From NCBI RefSeq assembly GCF_000178855.1, contig NZ_ADVG01000004.1, positions 1,674,001 through 1,738,000 of the forward strand: a stretch of DNA of 64,000 nucleotides, given 5' to 3'. Positions within the stretch are counted from its first letter, which is position 1, and the number at the start of each line of letters is the position of its first letter. Under the pieces are notes generated by a model. The model worked only from the letters and a program-made list of their open reading frames with translations. It was not told the DNA's origin and ran no database searches. Below, piece by piece: positions 1 to 7,144 of this stretch. The translations under genes were made by a program, and so were the position numbers. This stretch comes from Ktedonobacter racemifer DSM 44963. GTDB lineage: Bacteria > Chloroflexota > Ktedonobacteria > Ktedonobacterales > Ktedonobacteraceae.

Positions 1-825
1 GCCCAACGACCAGGCAACTATCAGCAATTCCATCCCCAGGAGATCACTCGCACCTCCATCGAGTTTTTCCTGGCCACCCTCTCCAGCTCCAGCGCAAAAA
101 AGCAGGCCAAGGCAGCCCTCTCTGGTTTTTGCACCTGGTTGCAAGAAGAGAAGCAGTTGCTTGACCGTAATCCTACACACGGGGTCTCCGTCCCTGCGCA
201 GGCATTACTTGCACCACGCGAACTCTCCGAAGATCAGCGCTACGTGCTCGCGAATCTCATTGAGCGCGAAGCCGATCTGCGCGGCAAGGCCGTCTTCGCT
301 CTTGGGTACTGGGCAGGCTGCCGGGTCAGTGACGTCTCCTGGCTCCTGCGTGACCAGGTGCATGTGAATGGGAAAGCCGGGTGGATGACCGTCGGGCATA
401 AAGGCGGCAAGACACGCACCATTGATCTGACCAACGGCGCTCGGCGCCCGCTCCATGAATACCTGGAGCAGGGAACACGCAAGGAGAGTGCCTATGTCTT
501 TACCAGCCAGCGTGCCAAGAAACGCTTGAGTGCTGGAGAGGTTGACGGCTGGCGCTGGAGCGAGGACGGTATCCACCAGTGGTGGCAGCAGGTAAAAACG
601 CTGGCACGCGCGGCCGAGCACGAACTGATCGCCGATATCACCTTTCATGATTTGCGCCATGACTTTGCCCATCGCGCGCGGGCTGCTGGGTGGAGCCTGG
701 AGGAAGTGGCCTACTACCTGGGCCATATTACAAAAGCCGGGACGCCTGCCATCCAGACCACTATTCGTTATGTCCAGGTCAGTCGCGACCAAGTCAAGAA
801 GAAGCTCAAAGATATAAAAGGATAG
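1..825 (+). CDS. Tyrosine recombinase/phage integrase family, 5'-partial
   Basis: The reading frame is already open at base 1, so the start lies outside the window; at least 274 residues are visible. It is a site-specific DNA recombinase of the tyrosine (lambda Int/XerD) family. The visible part starts with an alpha-helical core-binding (SAM-like) segment, followed by the catalytic domain: the first catalytic arginine in GCRVSDVSWL, the H-x-x-R box in HDLRHDFAHRARAAGW, the LGH histidine in YYLGH and the nucleophilic tyrosine in TTIRYVQV. All core residues appear present, so the catalytic half looks functional. Its position beside a MITE and group II intron remnants fits a mobile-element zone. 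Whether it moves a phage, an integrative element or acts as a resolvase cannot be told from this fragment. Confidence 0.9.
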   Translation, partial: AQRPGNYQQFHPQEITRTSIEFFLATLSSSSAKKQAKAALSGFCTWLQEEKQLLDRNPTHGVSVPAQALLAPRELSEDQRYVLANLIEREADLRGKAVFALGYWAGCRVSDVSWLLRDQVHVNGKAGWMTVGHKGGKTRTIDLTNGARRPLHEYLEQGTRKESAYVFTSQRAKKRLSAGEVDGWRWSEDGIHQWWQQVKTLARAAEHELIADITFHDLRHDFAHRARAAGWSLEEVAYYLGHITKAGTPAIQTTIRYVQVSRDQVKKKLKDIKG

Positions 826-848
826 CACACGAGGGAGCATAAGATGGA

Positions 849-1031
849 ATGGAACAGATCATGGAAGCACTAGAGCGAGGGTGGTCGCCAAACGACTACA
901 AGAGCTCTTTTTACAACTGGCACCTGATTCATGAGGACGAATGGCGCCGCATCGCGCGTGGCTATTTATCGAACCTTTGTAAAGCAGAAGCATGCACAGC
1001 TGCGCCGGGAGGAGCAAGGACGTTTTGGTGA
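849..1031 (+). CDS. Possible small ORF downstream of the recombinase
   Basis: Sixty codons starting 24 bases after the recombinase stop. The product is not recognised. It has a mixed charged N-terminal half and a low-complexity tail rich in Ala, Gly and Thr, and no clear domain, signal or membrane segment. A second reading frame over the same bases also gives a plausible short helix, so the coding status is uncertain. Kept only because it closely follows the recombinase on the same strand. Confidence 0.2.
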   Translation: MEQIMEALERGWSPNDYKSSFYNWHLIHEDEWRRIARGYLSNLCKAEACTAAPGGARTFW

Positions 1032-1180
1032 TCTTCCCCCAATGGGTAATCGTATGAGTACCCACGCTTGTTGCAAGCTCACACAAAGAAAATGAATGCT
1101 CTCTCCATTTTACTTGAGAGACATTTATTCGTCTTTACTAAGAGATGATCCACATGGTTGAAGAAGGAGTAGGTTCAGCT

Positions 1181-1401
1181 ATGCGGGCGAGCAAGGTTCG
1201 ATCCCTTGGATAATGTTACTTGGTCTGGGTCTGGTGATACTCCTACAAAGTGTTGTTCGTATGGTTGTCATGGAAGATGAGGAGGGAAAATCAATGGGAA
1301 AGGTAAAACATCAACTCAAGCTGTTTGTTTTCTCGATCATTGAAACAGTCCTAGCTATCCAGATCAATATTGTCAGTTCGGTACTCTCCCCGTCTAACTG
1401 A
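1181..1401 (+). CDS. Possible coupled 10-codon leader and 62-aa peptide
   Basis: An AAGGAG (1164-1169) precedes an ATG at 1181 that reads ten codons (MRASKVRSLG) and stops at TAA 1211-1213. The last A of that stop is the first base of an ATG (1213) that opens a 62-codon frame ending at 1401. The second peptide starts with a hydrophobic stretch (LLGLGLVILLQSVV) and has a second hydrophobic stretch near its end. A rho-independent-type terminator follows at 1444. The TAATG overlap suggests translational coupling, but there is no homology support and the peptide may be fortuitous. Confidence 0.25.
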
Positions 1402-1443
1402 GTCTATTGCTTCTCACATGGCTCATCTTGGTGGAAACGGTAT

Positions 1444-1487
1444 ACAAGCAGGAACATCACAATCAACCGTGCGATGTTCCTGCTTGT
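1444..1487 (+). terminator. Hairpin terminator
   Basis: A perfect 15-bp stem (1444-1458 with 1473-1487, ACAAGCAGGAACATC) with a 14-nt loop, followed by TAACTATTTTT. It lies 40 bases after the short ORF ending at 1401. Confidence 0.6.
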
Positions 1488-1531
1488 TAACTATTTTTGA
1501 GACTTTCTCTCACATGTGTAACAGGCCCCTG

Positions 1532-1929
1532 ATGGTAGTAAGCGCGATGAGTTGACAGATTTTCGGGCGAAGCGTGATCAATCAGCGCGAAGAGTGAACA
1601 ATTCAACTCTTCTGTCTGGAAATATGGCTCTGAAAGCTCGTTTACCACTTTCGTCGGTGTAAATTCATGAGCAAATTTTGCTTGAATTGTGAGCAGAAGC
1701 GCTTACCCTTCGGCCCAGTTTTGGGCTGAAAGGAGCGAGTCTTGCCACGCCAGCCTGCTACTGAAGACTGACTATAACAGGCAAATTCGCACGCGAATTT
1801 ACAGAAACGGTCTAAGACGCCCCGCCTCTCAAGCGGGTTTCCCCTCGTCAATAGTTGAACTGATCACTCTTCGCACCGATTGATCACGCTTCACCCGAAA
1901 ATCTGACCACTCTTAGCACTTACTACCAT
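1532..1929. mobile_element. MITE-like element with ~75-bp terminal inverted repeats
   Basis: Bases 1532-1607 and 1855-1929 are imperfect inverted repeats of each other (ATGGTAGTA...GAACAATTCAAC against GTTGAACTGATC...TACTACCAT), about 85-90% matching over some 75 bp. They enclose ~250 bp with no convincing gene. Within each end the module CGAAGMGTGAWCAA occurs twice in tandem, as in elements with repeated transposase-binding sites (IS21-type ends have this layout). It is therefore read as a non-autonomous deletion derivative or MITE. The parent element is not visible in the window. Confidence 0.65.
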
Positions 1930-2087
1930 GTGCTCAACGAGCATTCCTTCCGGCAGGGAAAACAAGGATGTCCCTTCCATCATGACCTCATTCTTGGTGA
2001 TGAAAGACGCTTCTGGAAAGGACTATATCACTGTTTCCCAATGGCGATCCAGACAAGCGAACAGTAAGCCCCCGAAGTGGACAAGAG

Positions 2088-2178
2088 CCATTAAACTGGT
2101 CGTTTTTCCAACAATTATCCTGGTTAGCAAGCGATACCAAGCACTCTGTCCACCAGGATACTGTTGGGATTTACAACC
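2088..2178 (+). repeat. Hairpin repeat, copy 1
   Basis: A ~90-bp unit beginning CCATTAAACTGGTCG with an internal inverted repeat CCAACAATTATCCTGGT (2108-2124) against ACCAGGATACTGTTGG (2152-2167). A second copy lies in opposite orientation at 2930-3016, with only a few differences. Small palindromic repeat of MITE/REP type. Confidence 0.8.
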
Positions 2179-2225
2179 ACAGGGCAACTCGGCGTAGCAT
2201 AGCAGTTCCCATATGCCCACTAAGG

Positions 2226-2798
2226 TCAAGCAAAAAGATCCAGGCGTACTCGCACCTGCTCCAGCAACGCCCCATAATCTAATGACGTCGGGTCGGTCAT
2301 ATCCAGCGTAATCACCTCGCCGCCGATGTCCATAGAGGGATGATAGCCACGCAGGATGGCCTCTGGCTTGGTTATGGTCAATCTGTGGTCACGATGGCAG
2401 GGATGCCGATCAGGAGTCCCTGTACGGGCCAGGAAGCGTTGCATGATGACCTCGCCGTCGCCACCACACACGATCTGCAACGGCACAAAGTTGTGTTGGG
2501 CCTTGAGAGCCAGGAACTCTGGTGTCGAGCGTTCCGGTCGTGACAGAGTGGCCTCAACGATCAGCGAGAGACCAGCATCGAGGAGGATACCTGCCATATA
2601 GTAGGTGAGCTGAAAGCTCGCTGGATTCAACTGCGGGTGCCTGGTCTCCGGTTGCATCTCCAGTGCGTCGTAGAGCGTTTCCATCATGCCATCGCGGTGG
2701 AGGACGGGGAGATGCAGGTCGCCAGCTAAGCGTTGGGCGAGCGTGGTTTTGCCCACGCCTGAAGGGCCAGAGACAATAATGAGGTGAGGGGTGGACAT
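2226..2798 (-). CDS. P-loop ATPase/kinase of unknown substrate
   Basis: A 190-aa protein starting with a hydrophobic beta strand and a Walker A motif GPSGVGKTT at about residues 10-18. The small single-domain P-loop fold with a conserved Arg-Asp after strand 2 (LHRDGMME) resembles the nucleoside/shikimate/chloramphenicol-phosphotransferase kinase group, and such proteins are usually annotated as AAA-family ATPase or predicted kinase. A likely lid region with several Arg residues follows the middle of the protein (TGTPDRHPCHRDHR). No partner gene is adjacent. The gene sits alone between two inverted copies of the same hairpin repeat, which may mean it was carried in as a cassette. Substrate unknown. 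Confidence 0.75.
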   Translation of the reverse strand: MSTPHLIIVSGPSGVGKTTLAQRLAGDLHLPVLHRDGMMETLYDALEMQPETRHPQLNPASFQLTYYMAGILLDAGLSLIVEATLSRPERSTPEFLALKAQHNFVPLQIVCGGDGEVIMQRFLARTGTPDRHPCHRDHRLTITKPEAILRGYHPSMDIGGEVITLDMTDPTSLDYGALLEQVRVRLDLFA

Positions 2799-2929
2799 AA
2801 GCTTGCTCCTGACAAGTGATTTTCAAGGTCATCTTCCTGTTGTGAAATGATAACACAGCAATTTCAGACGGAGCAAATTTTTACCCTTATGGTGGGCATC
2901 GCGTTTGTAAATCCTACCATTACCACAGT

Positions 2930-3016
2930 GAAAATCCAACAATTATCCTGGTGGATAGGGTGCTTGGTACCGCTTGCCTACCAGGATAATTGTTGGAAAA
3001 ACGACCAGTTTAATGG
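2930..3016 (-). repeat. Hairpin repeat, copy 2 (inverted)
   Basis: The reverse complement matches 2088-2178 closely. The internal stem is perfect here: CCAACAATTATCCTGGT (2936-2952) with ACCAGGATAATTGTTGG (2980-2996). Together the two copies flank the kinase gene as inverted repeats. Confidence 0.8.
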
Positions 3017-3077
3017 TAGGGTAGGGGGCCGGCGAGGCACTGCTATCTTCCTTAGACCTGCCTGTATCGTTACAGGT

Positions 3078-3149
3078 GGTATCGCCGGACAGCCCTTTTC
3101 CGACCTCCCCCCTCCGAACCGTGCTTGCACGTTTTCGCGCACACGGCTC
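3078..3149 (-). ncRNA. Group II intron 3' end: domains V and VI
   Basis: Read on the minus strand, 3149-3116 is a 34-nt hairpin with the group II domain V pattern: GAGCCGUG paired to CACGGUUC, an AGC triad at positions 2-4, a two-base bulge and a short upper stem closed by GAAA-type bases. It is followed by GGAGGGGGGAGG and a second hairpin (about 3105-3085) in the place of domain VI. No reverse transcriptase ORF is present upstream. The 3' splice junction should lie close to 3078, but the exact base is not fixed. Confidence 0.6.
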
Positions 3150-3266
3150 TCCAATTTCCTGTAGCTTCTTGAAGAGCTTTTTCGCATTTCGCGTACCCAT
3201 TTCAAGTCCTTACAGTACTCTCTGCCGCCCTTCGTCATGTCCTGGGCATTACCCCAGGTCTTTGGC

Positions 3267-4080
3267 GTAGGGTAAGAGGCCAAGTCCCGATTACTCGGGA
3301 GCATCAACCCCTCCCCTCCGAACTTAACGTGCACCCTTTCGATGCATTAAGCTCTCCAGAGGCCCGTGTCTTTTCAACACCGCTCCCATAGCGGTCTTAT
3401 GACACATCCATGTCAACCGCCACTTTTGAGTCTGGCCTCCTGCGACCCTTTGTCTCCCACATGGGGAAACTCCTATGGCCGCTCCGTTACCCTGCTCCTT
3501 ACGGAGTTTAGGCAATCCCTCAGTTCCATCAAATGTCTCAGTCTGTACGTAGGTGCCCATTTCGTCATTTCCCTCTCCGTGAGGGCTGGCTCCAACGAGA
3601 GCTTGCAGAGAAAATAGTACCGTTCCCCTGCACGTTGGACACAGGCGATTATCCCGTTCCTGTGGGCTGCCGCATTTCCGCCGTGACTTGGATTCAGCCA
3701 ATCAAGACTTCACCATATACAGCTTCACTTGACTTCCCTCTGGCTCCTGGGACTGGAGCTTCACCAGCATTTTGCACGACATGCTATTTTCCCCTCACGC
3801 CTTTCGGGTGAAGGTGTCCCCGCTCTCGTAAGAGAGCGAGTAAGTCGCTGTGTTACTCACCTTGCTCTAGTGAGCTTACCCCGACGGGTAAGAGAGACAT
3901 TTGTGACACAAAGGCGCACTACTATGGCGGCTCCGTCGCCATGAGGGTCTCCCCTTGTAGGCGATCCCGCATTTATGCGTGTCAAACGTTCAGTGTGGTT
4001 AGGTGCTCTGTTCGCTTCCTTCAACCACTTCATTGGTGGTCGCTTACCGGAGAGAGCCTCCCGCTATCCCAACACGTCAC
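3267..4080 (-). ncRNA. ORF-less group II intron-like RNA
   Basis: A second domain V candidate is at 3354-3320 on the minus strand: GAGCUUAA pairs with UUAAGUUC, with an AGC triad and a GAAA tetraloop, 35 nt. It is followed by GGAGGGGAGGGG, a domain VI-like hairpin, and a pyrimidine-rich end CUCUUACCCUAC near 3267. The upstream ~700 bases on the minus strand are non-coding and hairpin-rich, as expected for domains I-IV, with no reverse transcriptase. The 5' boundary (near 4080) is an estimate. It lies 117 bases upstream of the other domain V, so the two introns are tandem or nested. Confidence 0.5.
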
Positions 4081-4092
4081 GGTTATTGGGGG

Positions 4093-4113
4093 TTTTTGCA
4101 TATCCCCCCGAAA
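4093..4113 (+). repeat. Copy of one arm of the 10.5-kb hairpin
   Basis: TTTTGCATATCCCCCCGAAA is shared with both arms of the long hairpin at 10530-10612. Here it stands as a single arm beside the intron-like region, so the motif is a dispersed sequence. Confidence 0.7.
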
Positions 4114-4332
4114 TGGTGCACTCGGCTTCATTTTAGGCATGTCCTTCGTTCATACGTGCTCTTCTTTCATGAGAACAGAAGCCGCAGAGGAGGGTTTCTC
4201 CGTTTGTCCCCCTCTCAAATCCTCTCAGAGACGAAATCATGACAGAAGAGAACCGCTTCCAAAGACCCACGCTCACCACACGCGCGAATCTTGCTCTTGT
4301 TTCTGACATCTCCTAAACAAGCAACTTTGGGG

Positions 4333-4393
4333 TTGCTTATTGTGGTTTTTTCTGGTATACTCTCAATAGGCAATCTGAGAGTTGCCTATTGAG
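4333..4393 (+). promoter_or_regulatory. Promoter with adjoining palindromic operator
   Basis: TTGCTT (4333-4338) and TATACT (4356-4361) are separated by 17 bases. Directly after the -10 is a perfect 12-bp inverted repeat, CTCAATAGGCAA (4362-4373) and TTGCCTATTGAG (4382-4393), with an 8-base spacer. Its place over the transcription start is typical for a repressor site, and the nearest candidate repressor is the ArsR-type gene at 4988 in the same operon. Confidence 0.7.
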
Positions 4394-4438
4394 TAACACA
4401 CAAGAGCATCTTGTTTCACGAGAGAGAGAGGAAACCCA

Positions 4439-4903
4439 ATGCCTTTTGCTGATCGTATCGAACGAACCATGGTCTTGCCTGCCCAGCGCCAGCGTGTCTG
4501 GGAGGCCATCACGAAACCTGAACAGCTTGCCCACTGGTTTGGAGTGGTGAGTGACATGGATTTTCGCGTCGGCGGTGCCATCCAACTTCGCTGGGAAAAT
4601 AAACCTTGTCCTTATTCTGGCACGATCGAGGTGATCGAGCCAACCCAGCGTTTTGCCTTTCGCTGGCCTTCCTACGCGATTGCTCACCCCGAGATCACAT
4701 TTGACATCGTACCCAGCACACGGGTGGAAATTACCTTAGAAGAGCAGGCCGAAGGGACGCTTCTCACGCTGGTTGAGTCGGGGTTTGCTTCCCAGCCTCA
4801 GTCTGTTCCGGCAGAGGAACTCTATCGCGGCAACCAGGATGGCTGGCAGGAGTGCCTGAACGGGTTGCGTGCGTACCTGCAGAGCCAGGAAGTCGTGGAG
4901 TGA
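4439..4903 (+). CDS. SRPBCC/AHSA1-domain protein
   Basis: A 154-aa cytosolic protein of the START/Bet v1-like superfamily (AHSA1 group, Pfam Aha1-C-terminal type). The N-terminal pattern of a charged strand, then RQRVWEAITKPEQLAHWFG, then the GG of VGGAIQLRW is characteristic; the C-terminal helix carries the conserved WQECLNGLRAYL. Such proteins form a hydrophobic cavity, but their ligands are mostly unknown. It is the first gene of a two-gene operon with an ArsR-family regulator 84 bases downstream, a very common pairing in bacteria. The promoter and a palindromic operator lie just upstream, so autoregulation by the second gene is likely (inference). Length is normal for the family. Confidence 0.85.
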   Translation: MPFADRIERTMVLPAQRQRVWEAITKPEQLAHWFGVVSDMDFRVGGAIQLRWENKPCPYSGTIEVIEPTQRFAFRWPSYAIAHPEITFDIVPSTRVEITLEEQAEGTLLTLVESGFASQPQSVPAEELYRGNQDGWQECLNGLRAYLQSQEVVE

Positions 4904-4987
4904 CGGATCCGGTCCGAGGAAGTTTGTATGGCGTGTTGGAGGTGATCGATACGAGCATCTCGCGAAGACGGAGAGGAGAAACAGGTG

Positions 4988-5356
4988 ATGACTGATGAAC
5001 AGGCGCAGCGCGTCTTTCTGGCGCTCGCTGATCCCACGCGTCGTCTGTTGCTGCAACACTTGTGCGAAGAAGGCTCAGGGACAGCAGCAGGCTTCGCCAC
5101 CCGTTTGCCCATCACGCGTCAAGCCATCATCAAGCACCTGGTGACCTTAGAGCAGGCAGGTCTCGTGACAGCCCGCGAGATGGGTCGGGAGCGGCGGTAT
5201 GTGCCACGGCCAGAGGCGCTCTCGACCGTCACGACCTGGATTGGAGAAATTGAAGCCCAATGGGATCGGCGTCTGGCTGCCCTGCGGAGCTATCTGCTTG
5301 AGGAACCGGGCACACCATCCGCGCAGGTGACAGATCAGAGCGCCAGGGAGGAGTAA
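4988..5356 (+). CDS. ArsR-family HTH transcriptional regulator
   Basis: A 122-aa winged-helix repressor. The start of the protein (FLALADPTRRLLLQHL) is the classical ArsR helix 1, and the recognition helix region reads ITRQAIIKHLVTLEQAGLV, followed by the wing (EMGRERRYVPRPEAL). There are no Cys pairs resembling the ArsR/SmtB metal sites, so this belongs to the non-metal branch that is often linked to AHSA1 proteins. ATG 4988 is preferred over the GTG at 4985; GAGAGGAGAA lies 8-17 bases upstream. It probably binds the perfect palindrome at 4362-4393 and represses its own operon (inference from position). Confidence 0.88.
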   Translation: MTDEQAQRVFLALADPTRRLLLQHLCEEGSGTAAGFATRLPITRQAIIKHLVTLEQAGLVTAREMGRERRYVPRPEALSTVTTWIGEIEAQWDRRLAALRSYLLEEPGTPSAQVTDQSAREE

Positions 5357-5388
5357 GCTCCTTGGTACAGAGATCCACCCTTTCATTT

Positions 5389-5407
5389 CGAGGGGCGAAG
5401 CCCCTCG
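5389..5407 (+). terminator. GC-rich hairpin after the ArsR gene
   Basis: A perfect 8-bp stem, CGAGGGGC and GCCCCTCG, with a GAA loop, 33 bases after the stop codon. There is no U tract, so it may be a weak terminator or RNA-stabilising hairpin. Confidence 0.4.
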
Positions 5408-5588
5408 AGAAGATCACGAGACTGCGCGAACGTTGTATGAGAACACGCTGATTTCTCTGATGCAACTCATCTGGATATTGTCCGTCGTTTTGCTCAAACA
5501 TTTGTTATATGAACAAAAGCAGATCTGGTCAACTAGATAACCAGAAAAGGGACAAAAGAAGTGTGTCTCTTTATGAAAGGATTGAGCC

Positions 5589-6044
5589 ATGAATAATCCA
5601 AATTACACTGATTCTTTTCTTGTCGATCAATCTCCCGCAGAAGTCTTTGCAGCGGTGAACAATGTTCGCGGCTGGTGGGCAGGAGAAATAAACGGGAGTA
5701 CCGATAAACTCGGCGCGGAGTTTACCTACCGCTACAAGGATATTCACTACAGCACGCAGAAGATCATTGAATTGGTGCCGGAGAAAAAGATTGTTTGGCA
5801 CGTCCTGGATAGCCAGCTTACCTTCGTCGAAGAGCAAGACGAGTGGACAGACACGCATATTGTCTTTGAGATTACCAGGAAGGATGACAAAACCGAACTT
5901 CTCTTTACGCATGTCGGCCTGGTTCCTACCTTCGCGTGTTACAAAAACTGTTCAGGTGCCTGGGGATCTTTAATCACCGAGAGCTTATACGACCTCATTA
6001 CCACCGGCAAAGGGTACCTCGCACAGGGGAAAGGGTTAGATTAA
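5589..6044 (+). CDS. Second SRPBCC/AHSA1-like protein
   Basis: A 151-aa START-like fold protein. It begins NYTDSFLVDQSPAEVFAAV with the conserved WW (VRGWWAGEI), then a G-x-F/Y strand pair, and ends with a C-terminal helix containing the family W and L pattern (SLITESLYDLITTGKG). It is only distantly similar to the product of 4439-4903, so it is not a recent duplicate. No regulator is attached. ATG 5589 follows TATGAAAGGATTGAGCC, with AAAGGA at a suitable distance. The ligand is unknown. The gene is probably monocistronic, since a palindromic repeat element fills the gap to the next gene. Confidence 0.8.
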   Translation: MNNPNYTDSFLVDQSPAEVFAAVNNVRGWWAGEINGSTDKLGAEFTYRYKDIHYSTQKIIELVPEKKIVWHVLDSQLTFVEEQDEWTDTHIVFEITRKDDKTELLFTHVGLVPTFACYKNCSGAWGSLITESLYDLITTGKGYLAQGKGLD

Positions 6045-6084
6045 GGCTGATCTGTCAACCTAAATAGATTACCGGTCTTGAATG

Positions 6085-6229
6085 GTAAATCCCACCATGA
6101 AACTGCTGTTCTGGTAGAACTATTCTGGTAGTCCGCTCTACCCCTGAAGTGGCCTCATAGGCCAGTGTATAAGAATTACCTTTACCAGAATAATGGTGCT
6201 CGCGTGAGCCGTTTCTTGGTGGGATTTAC
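6085..6229. repeat. 145-bp imperfect palindromic element
   Basis: GTAAATCCCACCATGAAAC (6085-6103) is the inverted repeat of 6211-6229 with one mismatch. Inside it ATTCTGGTA recurs inverted, and there is a small central hairpin TGGCCTCATAGGCCA. The GGGATTTAC end resembles the border of the hairpin repeat at 2178. Read as a small MITE/REP-like unit between two unrelated genes. Confidence 0.65.
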
Positions 6230-6261
6230 AAGAGGGATCGGAAAGAAGGAGTAACAATCGT

Positions 6262-6987
6262 ATGAATATCACAGGCAAAACCATTTTGATCACAGGCACC
6301 AATCGCGGCCTTGGAAAGGCACTGGTTGAGGAAGCCTTGAGGAGAGGCGCGAAGCGGGTGTATGCCGGTGCGCGTGTCCCAATGGCACATTCCGATCAGC
6401 GCGTCACGCCTTTGACCCTGGACATCACAAACGCGGCCCAGATTCAGGAAGCGGTCGAGAAGGTTGAATCGCTTGATATCCTCATCAACAATGCCAGTAT
6501 CGTGCGATCTTTCGACGTGAGCGATCGGAGCGCGATCCAAGAGCATCTCGCCGTCATCTTCTTCGGCACATACGACCTGACCCAGGCCTTCCTGCCGCTC
6601 CTCACTCGTGCTCGGGGCGCCATCGTCAATGTCCTCTCCCTGGCGGCCCTGGCGGCCTTGCCGGTCGTTCCGCCCTACTCAATCGCCAAGGCAGCCGCGT
6701 TCAGCCTGACCCAATCACTCCGCGCGCTGCTGGCTGGACAGGGTGTCAGCGTTCATGCCGTCCTCCCCGGACCCATCGATACCGAGATGTCCCGATACCT
6801 GGACATACCGAAAGCCTCTCCAGCGTCCGTCGCACGAGCTCTCTTCGACGGAGTGGAGACGGGAGAGGAAGAAATCTTTCCCGACCCCATGTCTGAGGCC
6901 CTGGCAGAGGGCTGGCGCAGCGGTGCGATCAAGGAGCTTGAGCGCCAGAATGCGACCCTCGTAGCGGAATCGGAGGGTAAGGCATGA
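6262..6987 (+). CDS. SDR-family oxidoreductase
   Basis: A 241-aa short-chain dehydrogenase/reductase. It has the nucleotide-binding TGTNRGLGKAL glycine motif at about residues 12-22, NNAS (the NNAG position) near 78-81, and the catalytic YSIAKAA (Tyr-x-x-x-Lys) near 140-146. It is a classical SDR of normal length, working on an unknown carbonyl or alcohol with NAD(P). The N-terminal half is close to the SDR subgroup annotated as Rossmann-fold oxidoreductase without assigned substrate. It heads a + strand series with the DUF899 and DUF2182 genes, 157 bases before the former. Confidence 0.9.
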   Translation: MNITGKTILITGTNRGLGKALVEEALRRGAKRVYAGARVPMAHSDQRVTPLTLDITNAAQIQEAVEKVESLDILINNASIVRSFDVSDRSAIQEHLAVIFFGTYDLTQAFLPLLTRARGAIVNVLSLAALAALPVVPPYSIAKAAAFSLTQSLRALLAGQGVSVHAVLPGPIDTEMSRYLDIPKASPASVARALFDGVETGEEEIFPDPMSEALAEGWRSGAIKELERQNATLVAESEGKA

Positions 6988-7144
6988 GCACATTGCAAGG
7001 TCGTCGGACGAGACAACGAGAGCATTCATCGGACAGCCCTCACAAGATCGGATCGAATAACCGGACGACCAGAAAAAGAGAGAACTGTGTTGTGTCTTCA
7101 TGGAAAGAGTGAGCCAGAAATGGATGGAGTAAAGGAGAGAAACC

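Noticed and set aside
205..840. 211-codon minus-strand frame over the recombinase
   Set aside because: Mirror of a clear tyrosine recombinase; no recognisable motif of its own.
2978..3701. Minus-strand frames over the group II intron region
   Set aside because: They cross domain V hairpins and show no reverse transcriptase motif (no YxDD); better explained as structured RNA.
4239..4316. 25-codon frame MTEENRFQRPTLTT...
   Set aside because: No ribosome site and no homology; ends inside the promoter region of the AHSA1 gene.
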